DNA from: Catenulispora acidiphila DSM 44928
GTDB taxonomy: Bacteria > Actinomycetota > Actinomycetes > Streptomycetales > Catenulisporaceae
Assembly: GCF_000024025.1 (NCBI RefSeq)
Contig: NC_013131.1
Location: forward strand, 2,914,001 to 2,978,000
Reading direction: 5' to 3'
Length of the DNA stretch: 64,000 nt
The notes under the pieces are model-generated. The model was not told where the DNA came from. It saw nothing but the letters and a program-made list of their open reading frames with translations, and searched no databases. Each line of letters opens with the position of its first letter. The first letter of the stretch is position 1. Of this stretch, positions 36,317 through 45,294 are shown piece after piece. Made by a program: the position numbers and the translations under genes.

Positions 36317-37558
36317 ATGGTGATCGGCGTCGAAGCAATCCACGCCTACGTCGGCCGCGCGGTGGTCGGGGTGCGCGAGATGTTCGCCGACCGGGATCTG
36401 AGCATGGCCCGGTTCGACAACCTCATGATGGACCAGAAATCCGTCTGCCTGCCGTGCGAGGACCCGGTGAGCAACGCGGTCAACGCCGCCGCACCGCTGC
36501 TCGCCGGTCTCGACGCCCAGCAGCGCGACGCCATCGAACTGCTGGTGGTCGGCACCGAATCCGGCCTGGACTTCGGCAAACCGATCAGCACCTACATCCA
36601 CCACCAACTCGGCCTGTCCAGCCGCTGCCGGTCCTTCGAGGTCAAGCACGCCTGCTACGGCGGGACCGCCGCGCTCCAGACAGCGGTCGGGATCCTGAGC
36701 GCATCCGGCGTGCCGACGGCGCGCGCCCTCGTCATCGCCACCGACGCCCCGGCGACCGACGCGCACGGCACGTACTGGGAACCCTCGGAGGGTACCGGTG
36801 CGGTGGCGATGCTGGTCGGTCCCGAACCTCGGGTCCTAGCGTTGGATCCCGGCGCCAGCGGCTTCCACACCTATGAGGTGATGGACACCGCGCGCCCGGC
36901 CGTGGACGCCGAAGTCGTCGACTCGGACCTGTCGCTGCTGGCGTACCTGCAATGCCTCGACGCAAGCTTCGCAGCATATTGCGACCGAGTTGCGGGCGCT
37001 GATCTGCGCACGACCTTCGACTACCTGGTCTTCCACACACCCTTCGCCGGCATGGTGAAGGGCGCGCACCGCAACCTCGCGCGCAAGCGCGCCGGCATGT
37101 CCGCCGCCGAAGTGGACGACGACTTCCAGACGCGCGTCGCCGACTCCCTGCGCTATGCCCGCCGGGTCGGGAACCTGTTCTCCGCCGCGCTGTACCTGGC
37201 GCTGTGCTCGGTACTCGACCACGGACGCTTCGACCGTTCCCGCCGGCTTGGGCTGTTCTCCTACGGCTCGGGCTGCGCCTCGGAGTTCTTCAGCGGAGTG
37301 GTCCCCGCCGATTCCGTTGTATCCACTGGTTTTTCGGCACGTCCCGGTATCGCCGCCGCCCTGGACGAGCGGCGCGAGCTGACCGTCTCCGAGTACGACC
37401 GGCTCACGGCGGTCGGCGGCGCCCGGGGCTTCGGCACGCGGGACGCGGTGTTCGACCCGGGCGAGTACGGGCCCGTATACGGCAGCCACTTCGAGGGCCG
37501 CGGCCTGCTGGTCCTGGACCGGATCCGTGACTTCCACCGGGAGTACCGGTGGACGTGA
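36317..37558 (+). CDS. HMG-CoA synthase homologue for polyketide beta-branching (HMGS)
   Basis: The protein is 413 aa. Active-site residues of the family are visible: Glu81 in GTESGLDFG, Cys113 in KHACYGGTAAL, and His in FHTPFAGMVKGAHRNL. The length and the YGSGCASEF segment match HMGS enzymes of trans-AT PKS cassettes. It condenses an acyl-S-ACP donor with the beta-keto group of the bound chain. GGGAGGGAG precedes the ATG; GTG 36320 is an alternative. Its end overlaps the start of the ECH1 gene. LnmM is the leinamycin counterpart. The donor ACP is not in this window. Confidence 0.93.
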   Translation: MVIGVEAIHAYVGRAVVGVREMFADRDLSMARFDNLMMDQKSVCLPCEDPVSNAVNAAAPLLAGLDAQQRDAIELLVVGTESGLDFGKPISTYIHHQLGLSSRCRSFEVKHACYGGTAALQTAVGILSASGVPTARALVIATDAPATDAHGTYWEPSEGTGAVAMLVGPEPRVLALDPGASGFHTYEVMDTARPAVDAEVVDSDLSLLAYLQCLDASFAAYCDRVAGADLRTTFDYLVFHTPFAGMVKGAHRNLARKRAGMSAAEVDDDFQTRVADSLRYARRVGNLFSAALYLALCSVLDHGRFDRSRRLGLFSYGSGCASEFFSGVVPADSVVSTGFSARPGIAAALDERRELTVSEYDRLTAVGGARGFGTRDAVFDPGEYGPVYGSHFEGRGLLVLDRIRDFHREYRWT

Positions 37559-38355
37559 CGAACCGCGCGCCGAACGGCGTCCCGCACAAGGCGATCCGGG
37601 TCTTCGAGTTCGGCACTGGAAGTGCTCCGGTGATCGACGACGCGCTCATCAGTGCCCTGCATCGCGCGCTGGACAAGGCGCTCGCCGCACCCGAATGCCG
37701 GATTCTGCTCCTGACGTCGGCGACGCCGGGCGTCTTCAACGTCGGGATGAACGTCGCGGCGGCCGGACAAGCCGGGGTCGGGGTCGGAGGCGAGGGCGAG
37801 GACGAAAACGAGGCCGCCGCCGCCCGGCGCACCGGCGGCGCGTACTTCGACCTGCTCGAGCGCTTCACGCTCGCGCCGCTGATCGTCGCGGCTGCCGTCG
37901 AGGGTCGGGTGGCCGGCGGCGGGGTCGGCCTGGTGGCGGCCTGCGACTTCGTGGCAGCCAGCGAGGCAGCGACCTTCGGTCTCCCCGAGGCGCTGTGGGG
38001 ACTGCTGCCGTGCTGCGTCCTGCCGTTCCTGATCCGCCGGGTCGGGTTCGCCAGGGCCTACTCCATGGCGCTGACGACGCGGCCGGTCAGCGCGCCCGAG
38101 GCCGTCGCGTGCGGGCTGGCCGACGAGATCAGCGAGCATCCGGGCACTGCGATACGGCGCCTGGCGCTGCGCGCCGACAAGATCGACACCGCGACGATCG
38201 CGGCGCTGAAGGCGTACTCCCAGCGGCTGTGGCCGCTGCCGGACGGCGTCCGGGACCTGGCGGTGGACGAGCTCGGCCGGCTCATGACCCTGCCGGCGGT
38301 GCGCGGCCGGATGGCCGCCTTCGCGAACGGCGGCAGGTTCCCCTGGGAGGGGTGA
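37549..38355 (+). CDS. Enoyl-CoA hydratase homologue ECH1 (dehydratase of the beta-branching cassette)
   Basis: The protein is 268 aa from a GTG that overlaps the HMGS stop by 10 nt, so translation is probably coupled. Crotonase-fold features: the oxyanion loop FNVGMNVAA, then GRVAGGGVGLVAACDFVAASEAATFGLPEALWGL and CVLPFLIRRVGFARAYSMALTTRP. The last segment resembles PksH-type ECH1 enzymes, which dehydrate the HMG-like intermediate. A decarboxylating partner (ECH2) is found inside the PKS at 49675-50400. An Ala/Gly/Glu-rich insert follows the oxyanion loop. Confidence 0.9.
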   Translation: MDVTNRAPNGVPHKAIRVFEFGTGSAPVIDDALISALHRALDKALAAPECRILLLTSATPGVFNVGMNVAAAGQAGVGVGGEGEDENEAAAARRTGGAYFDLLERFTLAPLIVAAAVEGRVAGGGVGLVAACDFVAASEAATFGLPEALWGLLPCCVLPFLIRRVGFARAYSMALTTRPVSAPEAVACGLADEISEHPGTAIRRLALRADKIDTATIAALKAYSQRLWPLPDGVRDLAVDELGRLMTLPAVRGRMAAFANGGRFPWEG

Positions 38356-38382
38356 GGCGCCGGTGAGCTCATCAATCCCGAT

Positions 38383-38396
38383 CCGGTCCGGACCGG
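38383..38396. promoter_or_regulatory. Perfect 14-bp palindrome upstream of the AT-KS PKS gene
   Basis: CCGGTCCGGACCGG lies in the 68-nt gap between ECH1 and the first PKS gene, ahead of its AAGGAG. It may be a protein-binding site or a short RNA hairpin. High GC makes chance palindromes common, so confidence is low. Confidence 0.25.
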
Positions 38397-38423
38397 TTCG
38401 GTGGACCTCGAAGGAGCGTTGAC

Positions 38424-41400
38424 ATGGGTCTGGCCTTTCTCTTCCCCGGCCAGGGTTCGCAGAGCGCCGGCATGGGTGCGGACCTGTTCGAGGAGTTCGC
38501 CGACCTGACCGCGACCGCCGAGGCGGTCCTCGGGTACTCGGTCCGAGACCTGTGCCTGGACGGCGACGCGCGGCTGCACCAGACCGAGTATTCGCAGCCT
38601 GCGTTGTTTACCGTCAATGCTTTGAGTTACCTGCACCGCCGCCGCCTCGGCGGTCCGACGCCGGACTACCTGGCCGGGCACAGCCTGGGAGAGCTGAGCG
38701 CGCTGTTCGCGGCCGGATCGTTCGACTTCGAGACCGGCTTGCGGATCGTGCGACGCCGAGGCGAGCTGATGGCGGCCGCACCCGACGGCGGCATGATGGC
38801 GGTCCTGGGCCTGCCGCTGGACCGGCTGACGGAGGTGCTGCGGCGCGGCGGCCTGCACACCGTGGACGTGGCGAACGACAACGTGCCCGGACAGGTCGTG
38901 TTGTCCGGGCCGCGGGGATCGGCGCACACCGTGGCGGCGCTGCTGGCGAACGAGGGCGCGGGACGATGCGTGCCGCTGAACGTCAGCATCGCGGCGCACT
39001 CGCGGTACATGGCCGACGCGGCACGGCAGTTCGGAGAATTCCTGGCCGATGTGCGGTTCGCTGAGCCTGAGATACCGGTCATCGCGAACGTGACGGCGAG
39101 GCCGCATCAGGCCTCTGAAATTGCCGGGTTGCTGGTGCGGCATCTGTGCGAGCCGGTGCGGTGGTGGGACACGCTGCGCCTGCTGGCGGCGTCGGGGGTG
39201 ACCGAGATCGAGGAGATCGGGCCCGGGGACGTGCTGCAGAAGATGTGGCAGCGGGGGTTGCCGGATCTGCCGCAAGCCGATTCTGCGGTTCCGGCGGTTC
39301 TGGCCGCTCCGAGCGGGGCTCCGGTGCACGTCGTCGTGCTGTCCGCCGCGGACAAGCCGTCCTTGGACCGTTACGCGCTCGCCTTCGCAGAATACTTCGA
39401 TTCCGAGGACGCAGCTGCTCTCGCCGATGTGGCGTTCACCGTCCAGGGCCGCAGCGCCATGCCGCACCGGCTCGCCGTCTGCGTTTCCGATGCCGTTGAC
39501 GCGTCAGCAGCCCTGCGCGCCTACCTCGACGGCCGGTCGCATCCCGCGCTCGGGACCGCTCGCGTCGAGGCGGGCGCCTCCAGCGACCCGGCCGATCCGA
39601 CCGCTCCGGTCGAAGCCGCCGCTGCCTGGCTGGAGGGCCGCCGCATCCCGTGGGAACGATTCCAGGCTCCGGACGCGCGCCGCGTATCGCTGCCTTCCGT
39701 GCCATGGCAGAGCACGCCGATCCCAGCCTCACCAGAGCCTGTAGTCGCACTATCAGCGTCGGCGCAGTCGTGGCTGGTCGACCTCTACGCCGAGCTCGCC
39801 GGCATTCCCGCCGCGCAGATCGACCCCCATGTGCCGCTCACCCACTACGGCCTCAGCTCCATGCTCATCGCCCGGATGAACGCCCGCTTGGAGAGCGAAC
39901 TCGGCGAGCAGGACCGCACACTGTTCTTCTCCCACACCGACCTCGCTTCCGTCGCGTCCGAACTGACGGAGCATCACCCCGAGCACTGGAGCTCCGGCAG
40001 TGTGCCGCAAGAGCCCATAGCCGTGCCGACCCGCGCCGTCGTACCTTCGCAGACCACTGATGACGGCGCGATCGCCGTCATTGGCCTCGCCGGGCGCTAC
40101 CCGTCCTCACCCGACCTCGACGCGTTCTGGCAGACCCTGTCGACCGGTCGCGACAGCGTCTCGCGCATCCCCGAACATCGGGCGCGCGCGGGCTGGCCGG
40201 TCGATCAGATGTGGGGTGGCTGGCTGGACGCCGTCGACGAGTTCGATCCGCTGTTGTTCCAGATCACGCCCCGGGACGCGGCGCTGATGGACCCGCAGGA
40301 GCGGCTTTTCCTCGAAGTCGTGTGGGAGATGATGGAGGACGCCGGCTACACGCGGGACCGGTTGGCCCGGCGGCACGGGCAGCGGGTCGCGGTCTACGCC
40401 GGCGCGATGTACAACGAATACCCCTATTTCGCGGTGGAGCAGTCGCTGCACGCCGAGCGCCAGGACAGCGGCGCCACGATCGGCGGGATCGCGAACCGGG
40501 TCTCCTTCTTCCTGGACCTGCACGGGCCGAGTCTGACCCTCGACACCATGTGCTCCTCCGGACTCACGGCGCTGCACCTGGCCGTGCGGGCGCTGCGCGG
40601 CGGCGAGTGCGAGGCCGCGATCGTCGGCGCGGTGAACCTGTCGCTGCACCCGAACAAGTTCGTCCAGCAGTACCGAATGAAGCTGAACTCCTCGACCAAC
40701 CGCTGCCGCAGCTTCGGCGCGGGCGGCGACGGGTTCGTCCCCGCCGAGGGTGCTGGCGCACTGCTGTTCAAGCCGCTGCGGCGAGCTGTTGAGGACGGCG
40801 ACCGGATCCACGCGGTGATCCGGGGGACCTCGGTCGTGCACGCCGGGCGTACCAACGGATTCCTCGTGCCCAACCCTGAGGCTCAGGGTTCGATGATCGG
40901 TCAGGCGATGCGGGACGCCGGGGTGGAGCCGAGCGAGATCGGTTACCTGGAGCTGCACGGCGCCGGGACCGCGCTCGGCGATCCGGTGGAGATCAATGGC
41001 CTGATGCGGGTGTTTGGCGCGGCGGGGCTGCCGGTGGGATCGGTACCGGTCGGGTCGGTGAAGTCGGTGATCGGGCACGTGGAGGCGGGAGCCGGGATCG
41101 CCGGGCTGACGAAGGTGATCCTTCAGATGCGGCACGGGGAGTTCGCGCCGTCTCTGCACGCGGAGGAGCTGAACGCGGGCATCGCCTGGGACCAGATCCC
41201 GTTCCGAGTGCAGCGGCGGAACGAGGTGTGGCCGGCGGGATCGGGACCGCGGGTGGCGGGGATCAGCTCGTTCGGCGCCGGGGGGACGATCGCGCACACG
41301 GTGGTTCAGGAGGCGCCGGCGGTGGCGGCGCGTGGGCCTGAGGTGGCGGGGGCGGCTCGGCTCGTCGTCTTGTCTGGGTACGACCAGGACCAGCTGATCG

Positions 41401-44400
41401 CTGTCGCTACTCGGTTGGCGGCGCGGTTGCGGCGTTCGCCCGAGGCTTTGTCAGATGTCGCATACACGTTGCTGGTCGGGCGGGAGGCATTGCGGGAGCG
41501 GCTTGCCGTTGTTGTGCGGGATGTCGACGAGCTCTGCGATGTCTTGGAGCGGTTCGTTGCGGGGCGGGCGCCGGACTCGGTGATGCGGGGGCGGGTTCCG
41601 AGCGCGGGGTATGCCGTGGGCGAACCTGCGGCCGACGGCGACTTGGATTCCCTTGGCCAGCACTGGATTTCCGGCGGTGCGCTCGACGGGGAGGTAATCG
41701 CGCGGCGGGACGGTGCGGCGCCGCGAATCGTTTCGCTGCCTTCGTATCCGTTCGCGCGGATGAAGTGCTGGCTGCCTGAGCCTGGGCCTCAGGAGATTCC
41801 GCTGTATGAGCGGACGTGGGAGCCTTCCGCGACCTCTTTGCCAGCCGGCACGATCACCGGCTCGGTCCTGTGCGTCTTCTCCGAGCACAGCGAGCAGGCG
41901 GCGCGCCGGTTCGCTGAGCGGTGCGGCGTTGACCGCGTGCTGCTGGTGCGGGAGGGCGCGGATCTGGGCGACGGCGTGCCTGGCTACGTCACAGACGCTG
42001 AGGCCACCGCGCTGGCCGACGATCTGCTGGCTCGGCATTCGGACCTCGTCGGTTGGCTGGACTTGGCGGATCTGAACCGGTCCTCGGCCGAGCGTGGGTT
42101 GTGGCGTCCCCGGCTGGCGATGCTTCAGCGGGTGGTTCGGGCACGTGCGGTTGGCGGGCTGCGGGTCATGCAGGTCACGGCTGGGCTCCACGTTTTCGAG
42201 CACGCCGCCCCGAGCTTGGCCGGGGCGCCGATGGCGGGGTTCGTCCGGGTGCTGAACGCCGAGTATCGCCGGTTGGCCGCTTCGGTGCTGGACACGGATG
42301 CGCAGGCTGGTGATCCGGACCCGGTGGTGTCGGAGGTGCTGGCAGAGTGGGGCGCTGCCGATCGGCTCGGTGAGGTGTGTTACCGGCGGGGCGTGCGATT
42401 CCTCCCTGCGTTGAAGAGCATTGATGCTCCCTATCGCGCGTGGCGTGCCGACCCGGAGGCCGCGTATCTGGTCGTCGGCGGGACGCGCGGCATCGGAGCC
42501 CTGATCGCGCGGTTCTTGGCTTCGCGGGGCGCCCGGCAGCTCGCCCTGGTAGGGACCCGGTCTGCGCCCGAGGACCCCGCGTTGCGCGACGCCGGTGTGC
42601 GGGTACTGACACACATCGGCTCGGTCGCGGACGTCGCGGGCATGTCGAGCTTCCTGGAACAGGTGCGCACCGAGCTGGGCCGGATCGACGGCGTGGTGAA
42701 CTGCGCGGGCCGTTCCGGCCAGGGCGCCGGCTTCGCCTACCTGGACATGACACGCCTGGCCGACACGCTGGAGCCCAAGACCGACGGCGTGGAGACCCTG
42801 GCCGACCTGACCGCCGCCGACCGCCCATCCTTCAGCATCCAGTTCTCCTCCATCTGCGCGGCAGCCCCAGCCGTGGCCACCGGCGTGACCGACTACGCCG
42901 CCGCCAACGCCACCCTCGACACGATCACCGAACACCGCATCCACGCCGGCCACACCTGGCTCCGCACCCTGAACTGGCCCCAGTGGTCCCAAACCGGCGG
43001 CGGCCGCGGCACCCCCAACCCCTGCGCCGCCCTAGGCATCGCCCCCCTCACCGACGAAGCAGGCCTCCGCATCTTCGAGCGCATGCTGGCCCTTCCACCG
43101 GCTGCCGTGGTTGTGCCGCTGCCTGCGATGGGCGCGCCGGTGGATGTGCGAGGGCTGACTTCGGTCGATGGATTCGGTGCCGAGGCGGATGCGGCATCCA
43201 TGGATGGCTCAGGACAACACATCAGCGCCGAGCTCGCGCCAGCGGTTGCGGAACAAGGGAATGGCGCAGGACTGATGCCAGCCCAGAAGCTCCGTGCCCA
43301 GGCGGATCTTGCGCCGGTCGCGGCAGGAGGAAATGGTGCAGGGCTTATGCCAGCTCAGAGCTTCCGTGCCCCGGCGGATCTTGCGCCAGCGGTTGTGGCA
43401 GCAGGAAATGGTGCAGAGCCCGCACCGGGTGTCCCGCCTGCATGGCTGTCGGCCATCTTCGCCGACCAGCTCGGCATCGCGGTCGCGGATCTGGATCCGA
43501 CCGCGTTGTTCGGGGATTTGGGCGTCGAGTCGATCATGCTTGGCGAGCTGTTGCTGGCGATCGAGGCGCATCTCGGCAGGTCGCTGGAGCCTTCGCTGCT
43601 GCTGGATCATCCGACCGTCGAGTCCCTGAGCGTCCACTTGGGTGTCGCCGAGGACCGCGAGCCGCAGCCACCAGCAGCTGCCTCTGCCGCGCAAACTGTA
43701 GCCGTCGCCTCCGAACCGCAGCCGCATCACCGATCCCAGCCCGAATCCACCGACCGGATAGCCGTCATCGGCATGTCCTGCCGCTTCGCCGACGCGCCCG
43801 ACCTCGACACCTTCTGGTCCAACCTCCTCGCGGGCCACTGTGGGGTCGCTGAGGTCCCGGCGTCGCGGTGGGACCATCGGCTGCACTATCGCCCCGAGCG
43901 CGAGGTCGGCTTCAGCATCAGCAAGTGGGGCGGATTCGTCTCGGGCATCGAGGATTTCGATCCCGGCTACTTCCGGCTCGGTGACGCCGAGGCCACGGGC
44001 CTAGATCCGGCGATTCGGATGGTGCTGGAGGGTTCCGTCGCGGCGCTGCGGGAGGCCGGTTACGGCGACAGCGATCTCGGCGGTGGGCAGGTCGGGGTGT
44101 TCGTCGGGGCGCGGTTGTCCGACTATGGACGCCGGGTCGCGACCGGGCCCGGCGTGTTGCGCTCGGATCAGAACTTCATCGCCGCGCACGTCGCGCACTT
44201 CTTCGACTTCCACGGGCCCAACCTCGTCGTCGACAGCGCCTGCTCGTCCTCGCTCGCCGCGGTCCAGCTCGCCTGTCGCAGCCTGCTGGCCGGGGAGTCG
44301 CACGTGGCGCTGGCCGCCGGGGTCGAGGTGCTGCTCGATGAGCACACGTACATCGACCTGTCGTCGGCGCGGGCCCTGTCCCCGACCGGGCGCTGCCGGA

Positions 44401-45278
44401 CCTTCGACCGTGGCGCCGACGGCTTCGTGCCCGGCGAGGGGTGCGGCGTAGTGCTCCTCAAGCCGCTGGGCGCCGCGTTGGCTGACGGCGACCGGATCCA
44501 CGCCGTCATCGAGGCCGTGGCCCTGAACAACGACGGCCGCACCATGGGCATCACCACCCCGAACCCCGCCGCGCAAGCCGCTGTCGTCCGCTCCGCCCTG
44601 GCCGCCGCGGGCCGCAAACCGCGCGAGATCGGCCTGGTCGAGGCACACGGAACCGGCACGCTCATCGGCGACCCGATCGAGCTGCGCGCGCTCACCGACG
44701 TCTTCGCCGGCGACGGGGGCGGTAGCAGCACTGGCGCTGCGGACTCAGCGAACGGAGCGCCCGACGCGTCGGATCAGTGGTGCGCGATCGGCAGCGTGAA
44801 ATCGAACATCGGCCACACGCTCTCGGCGGCGGGCATCGCTGGCCTGGCGAAGGCGGTCCTGGCCGTCGAGACCGGCGTGATCCCGGCGACCCTGTTCTGC
44901 GACACCCCGAACCCGCGCTTCGACTTCGAGCGCTCGCCCTTCCACCCGGCGACCACGGCCCGCCCCTGGACGCTCCCGCCCGCCGAGCGGGTCGCCGGGG
45001 TCAGTTCGTTCGGTCTCGGCGGGACCAACGCGCACTTGGTCGTCAGCGGCTTGGATCCCGCCTGGCGCGATGGGCATCCCGCGGAGCGTTCCGCGCTGCC
45101 GCCGCCGGTGTTCGCACGCCGCCGGTTGTGGCTGGAGGCGACGCCGACGAGCGCGACTGAGGCCATCGCGCCCGCAGCGAACCCGCCGACTCCGACCCCA
45201 CCCCCCGCCCCGAAAGCCGCCTCGCTCCTGGATCTGCGGCTGTCCATCGACGGCGTCGTCCTCCCCACGGAGCGCTGA
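38424..45278 (+). CDS. Modular PKS: AT-ACP-KS-KR-ACP-KS with an N-terminal acyltransferase
   Basis: The protein is 2284 aa. Domains: AT (1-290; FPGQGSQ, GHSLGE with Ser87, and the His in SIAAHSRYM); ACP (450-520; YGLSSMLI); KS (548-965; Cys710 in DTMCSSGL, with HGAGT for HGTGT, His retained); a KS-adaptor and KR (to about 1560; GGTRGIG, Tyr1491); a repeat linker; ACP (1675-1745; GVESI); KS (1777-2215; Cys1940, HGTGT intact). It ends right after the last KS, so the final module continues as DH-ACP-KR in the next gene. Upstream, the KS0 of the NRPS-PKS would deliver the thiazole starter to the first ACP. An AT fused at the front is unusual, because the other modules lack ATs; it could be a malonyl loader or an acyl hydrolase. 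AAGGAG lies 8 nt before the ATG. Confidence 0.93.
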   Translation: MGLAFLFPGQGSQSAGMGADLFEEFADLTATAEAVLGYSVRDLCLDGDARLHQTEYSQPALFTVNALSYLHRRRLGGPTPDYLAGHSLGELSALFAAGSFDFETGLRIVRRRGELMAAAPDGGMMAVLGLPLDRLTEVLRRGGLHTVDVANDNVPGQVVLSGPRGSAHTVAALLANEGAGRCVPLNVSIAAHSRYMADAARQFGEFLADVRFAEPEIPVIANVTARPHQASEIAGLLVRHLCEPVRWWDTLRLLAASGVTEIEEIGPGDVLQKMWQRGLPDLPQADSAVPAVLAAPSGAPVHVVVLSAADKPSLDRYALAFAEYFDSEDAAALADVAFTVQGRSAMPHRLAVCVSDAVDASAALRAYLDGRSHPALGTARVEAGASSDPADPTAPVEAAAAWLEGRRIPWERFQAPDARRVSLPSVPWQSTPIPASPEPVVALSASAQSWLVDLYAELAGIPAAQIDPHVPLTHYGLSSMLIARMNARLESELGEQDRTLFFSHTDLASVASELTEHHPEHWSSGSVPQEPIAVPTRAVVPSQTTDDGAIAVIGLAGRYPSSPDLDAFWQTLSTGRDSVSRIPEHRARAGWPVDQMWGGWLDAVDEFDPLLFQITPRDAALMDPQERLFLEVVWEMMEDAGYTRDRLARRHGQRVAVYAGAMYNEYPYFAVEQSLHAERQDSGATIGGIANRVSFFLDLHGPSLTLDTMCSSGLTALHLAVRALRGGECEAAIVGAVNLSLHPNKFVQQYRMKLNSSTNRCRSFGAGGDGFVPAEGAGALLFKPLRRAVEDGDRIHAVIRGTSVVHAGRTNGFLVPNPEAQGSMIGQAMRDAGVEPSEIGYLELHGAGTALGDPVEINGLMRVFGAAGLPVGSVPVGSVKSVIGHVEAGAGIAGLTKVILQMRHGEFAPSLHAEELNAGIAWDQIPFRVQRRNEVWPAGSGPRVAGISSFGAGGTIAHTVVQEAPAVAARGPEVAGAARLVVLSGYDQDQLIAVATRLAARLRRSPEALSDVAYTLLVGREALRERLAVVVRDVDELCDVLERFVAGRAPDSVMRGRVPSAGYAVGEPAADGDLDSLGQHWISGGALDGEVIARRDGAAPRIVSLPSYPFARMKCWLPEPGPQEIPLYERTWEPSATSLPAGTITGSVLCVFSEHSEQAARRFAERCGVDRVLLVREGADLGDGVPGYVTDAEATALADDLLARHSDLVGWLDLADLNRSSAERGLWRPRLAMLQRVVRARAVGGLRVMQVTAGLHVFEHAAPSLAGAPMAGFVRVLNAEYRRLAASVLDTDAQAGDPDPVVSEVLAEWGAADRLGEVCYRRGVRFLPALKSIDAPYRAWRADPEAAYLVVGGTRGIGALIARFLASRGARQLALVGTRSAPEDPALRDAGVRVLTHIGSVADVAGMSSFLEQVRTELGRIDGVVNCAGRSGQGAGFAYLDMTRLADTLEPKTDGVETLADLTAADRPSFSIQFSSICAAAPAVATGVTDYAAANATLDTITEHRIHAGHTWLRTLNWPQWSQTGGGRGTPNPCAALGIAPLTDEAGLRIFERMLALPPAAVVVPLPAMGAPVDVRGLTSVDGFGAEADAASMDGSGQHISAELAPAVAEQGNGAGLMPAQKLRAQADLAPVAAGGNGAGLMPAQSFRAPADLAPAVVAAGNGAEPAPGVPPAWLSAIFADQLGIAVADLDPTALFGDLGVESIMLGELLLAIEAHLGRSLEPSLLLDHPTVESLSVHLGVAEDREPQPPAAASAAQTVAVASEPQPHHRSQPESTDRIAVIGMSCRFADAPDLDTFWSNLLAGHCGVAEVPASRWDHRLHYRPEREVGFSISKWGGFVSGIEDFDPGYFRLGDAEATGLDPAIRMVLEGSVAALREAGYGDSDLGGGQVGVFVGARLSDYGRRVATGPGVLRSDQNFIAAHVAHFFDFHGPNLVVDSACSSSLAAVQLACRSLLAGESHVALAAGVEVLLDEHTYIDLSSARALSPTGRCRTFDRGADGFVPGEGCGVVLLKPLGAALADGDRIHAVIEAVALNNDGRTMGITTPNPAAQAAVVRSALAAAGRKPREIGLVEAHGTGTLIGDPIELRALTDVFAGDGGGSSTGAADSANGAPDASDQWCAIGSVKSNIGHTLSAAGIAGLAKAVLAVETGVIPATLFCDTPNPRFDFERSPFHPATTARPWTLPPAERVAGVSSFGLGGTNAHLVVSGLDPAWRDGHPAERSALPPPVFARRRLWLEATPTSATEAIAPAANPPTPTPPPAPKAASLLDLRLSIDGVVLPTER
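43230..43424 (+). repeat. Tandem repeat (about 72-75 nt) in the KR-ACP linker
   Basis: The unit encoding Gly-Asn-Gly-Ala-Gly-Leu-Met-Pro-Ala-Gln ... Arg-Ala-x-Ala-Asp-Leu-Ala-Pro occurs twice in full (from about 43258 and 43330), with partial copies at each end (from 43230, and 43405-43424). The copies are nearly identical at the DNA level, indicating recent expansion of a linker. Confidence 0.75.
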
Positions 45279-45294
45279 ACCGAAAGGAAGGCCG

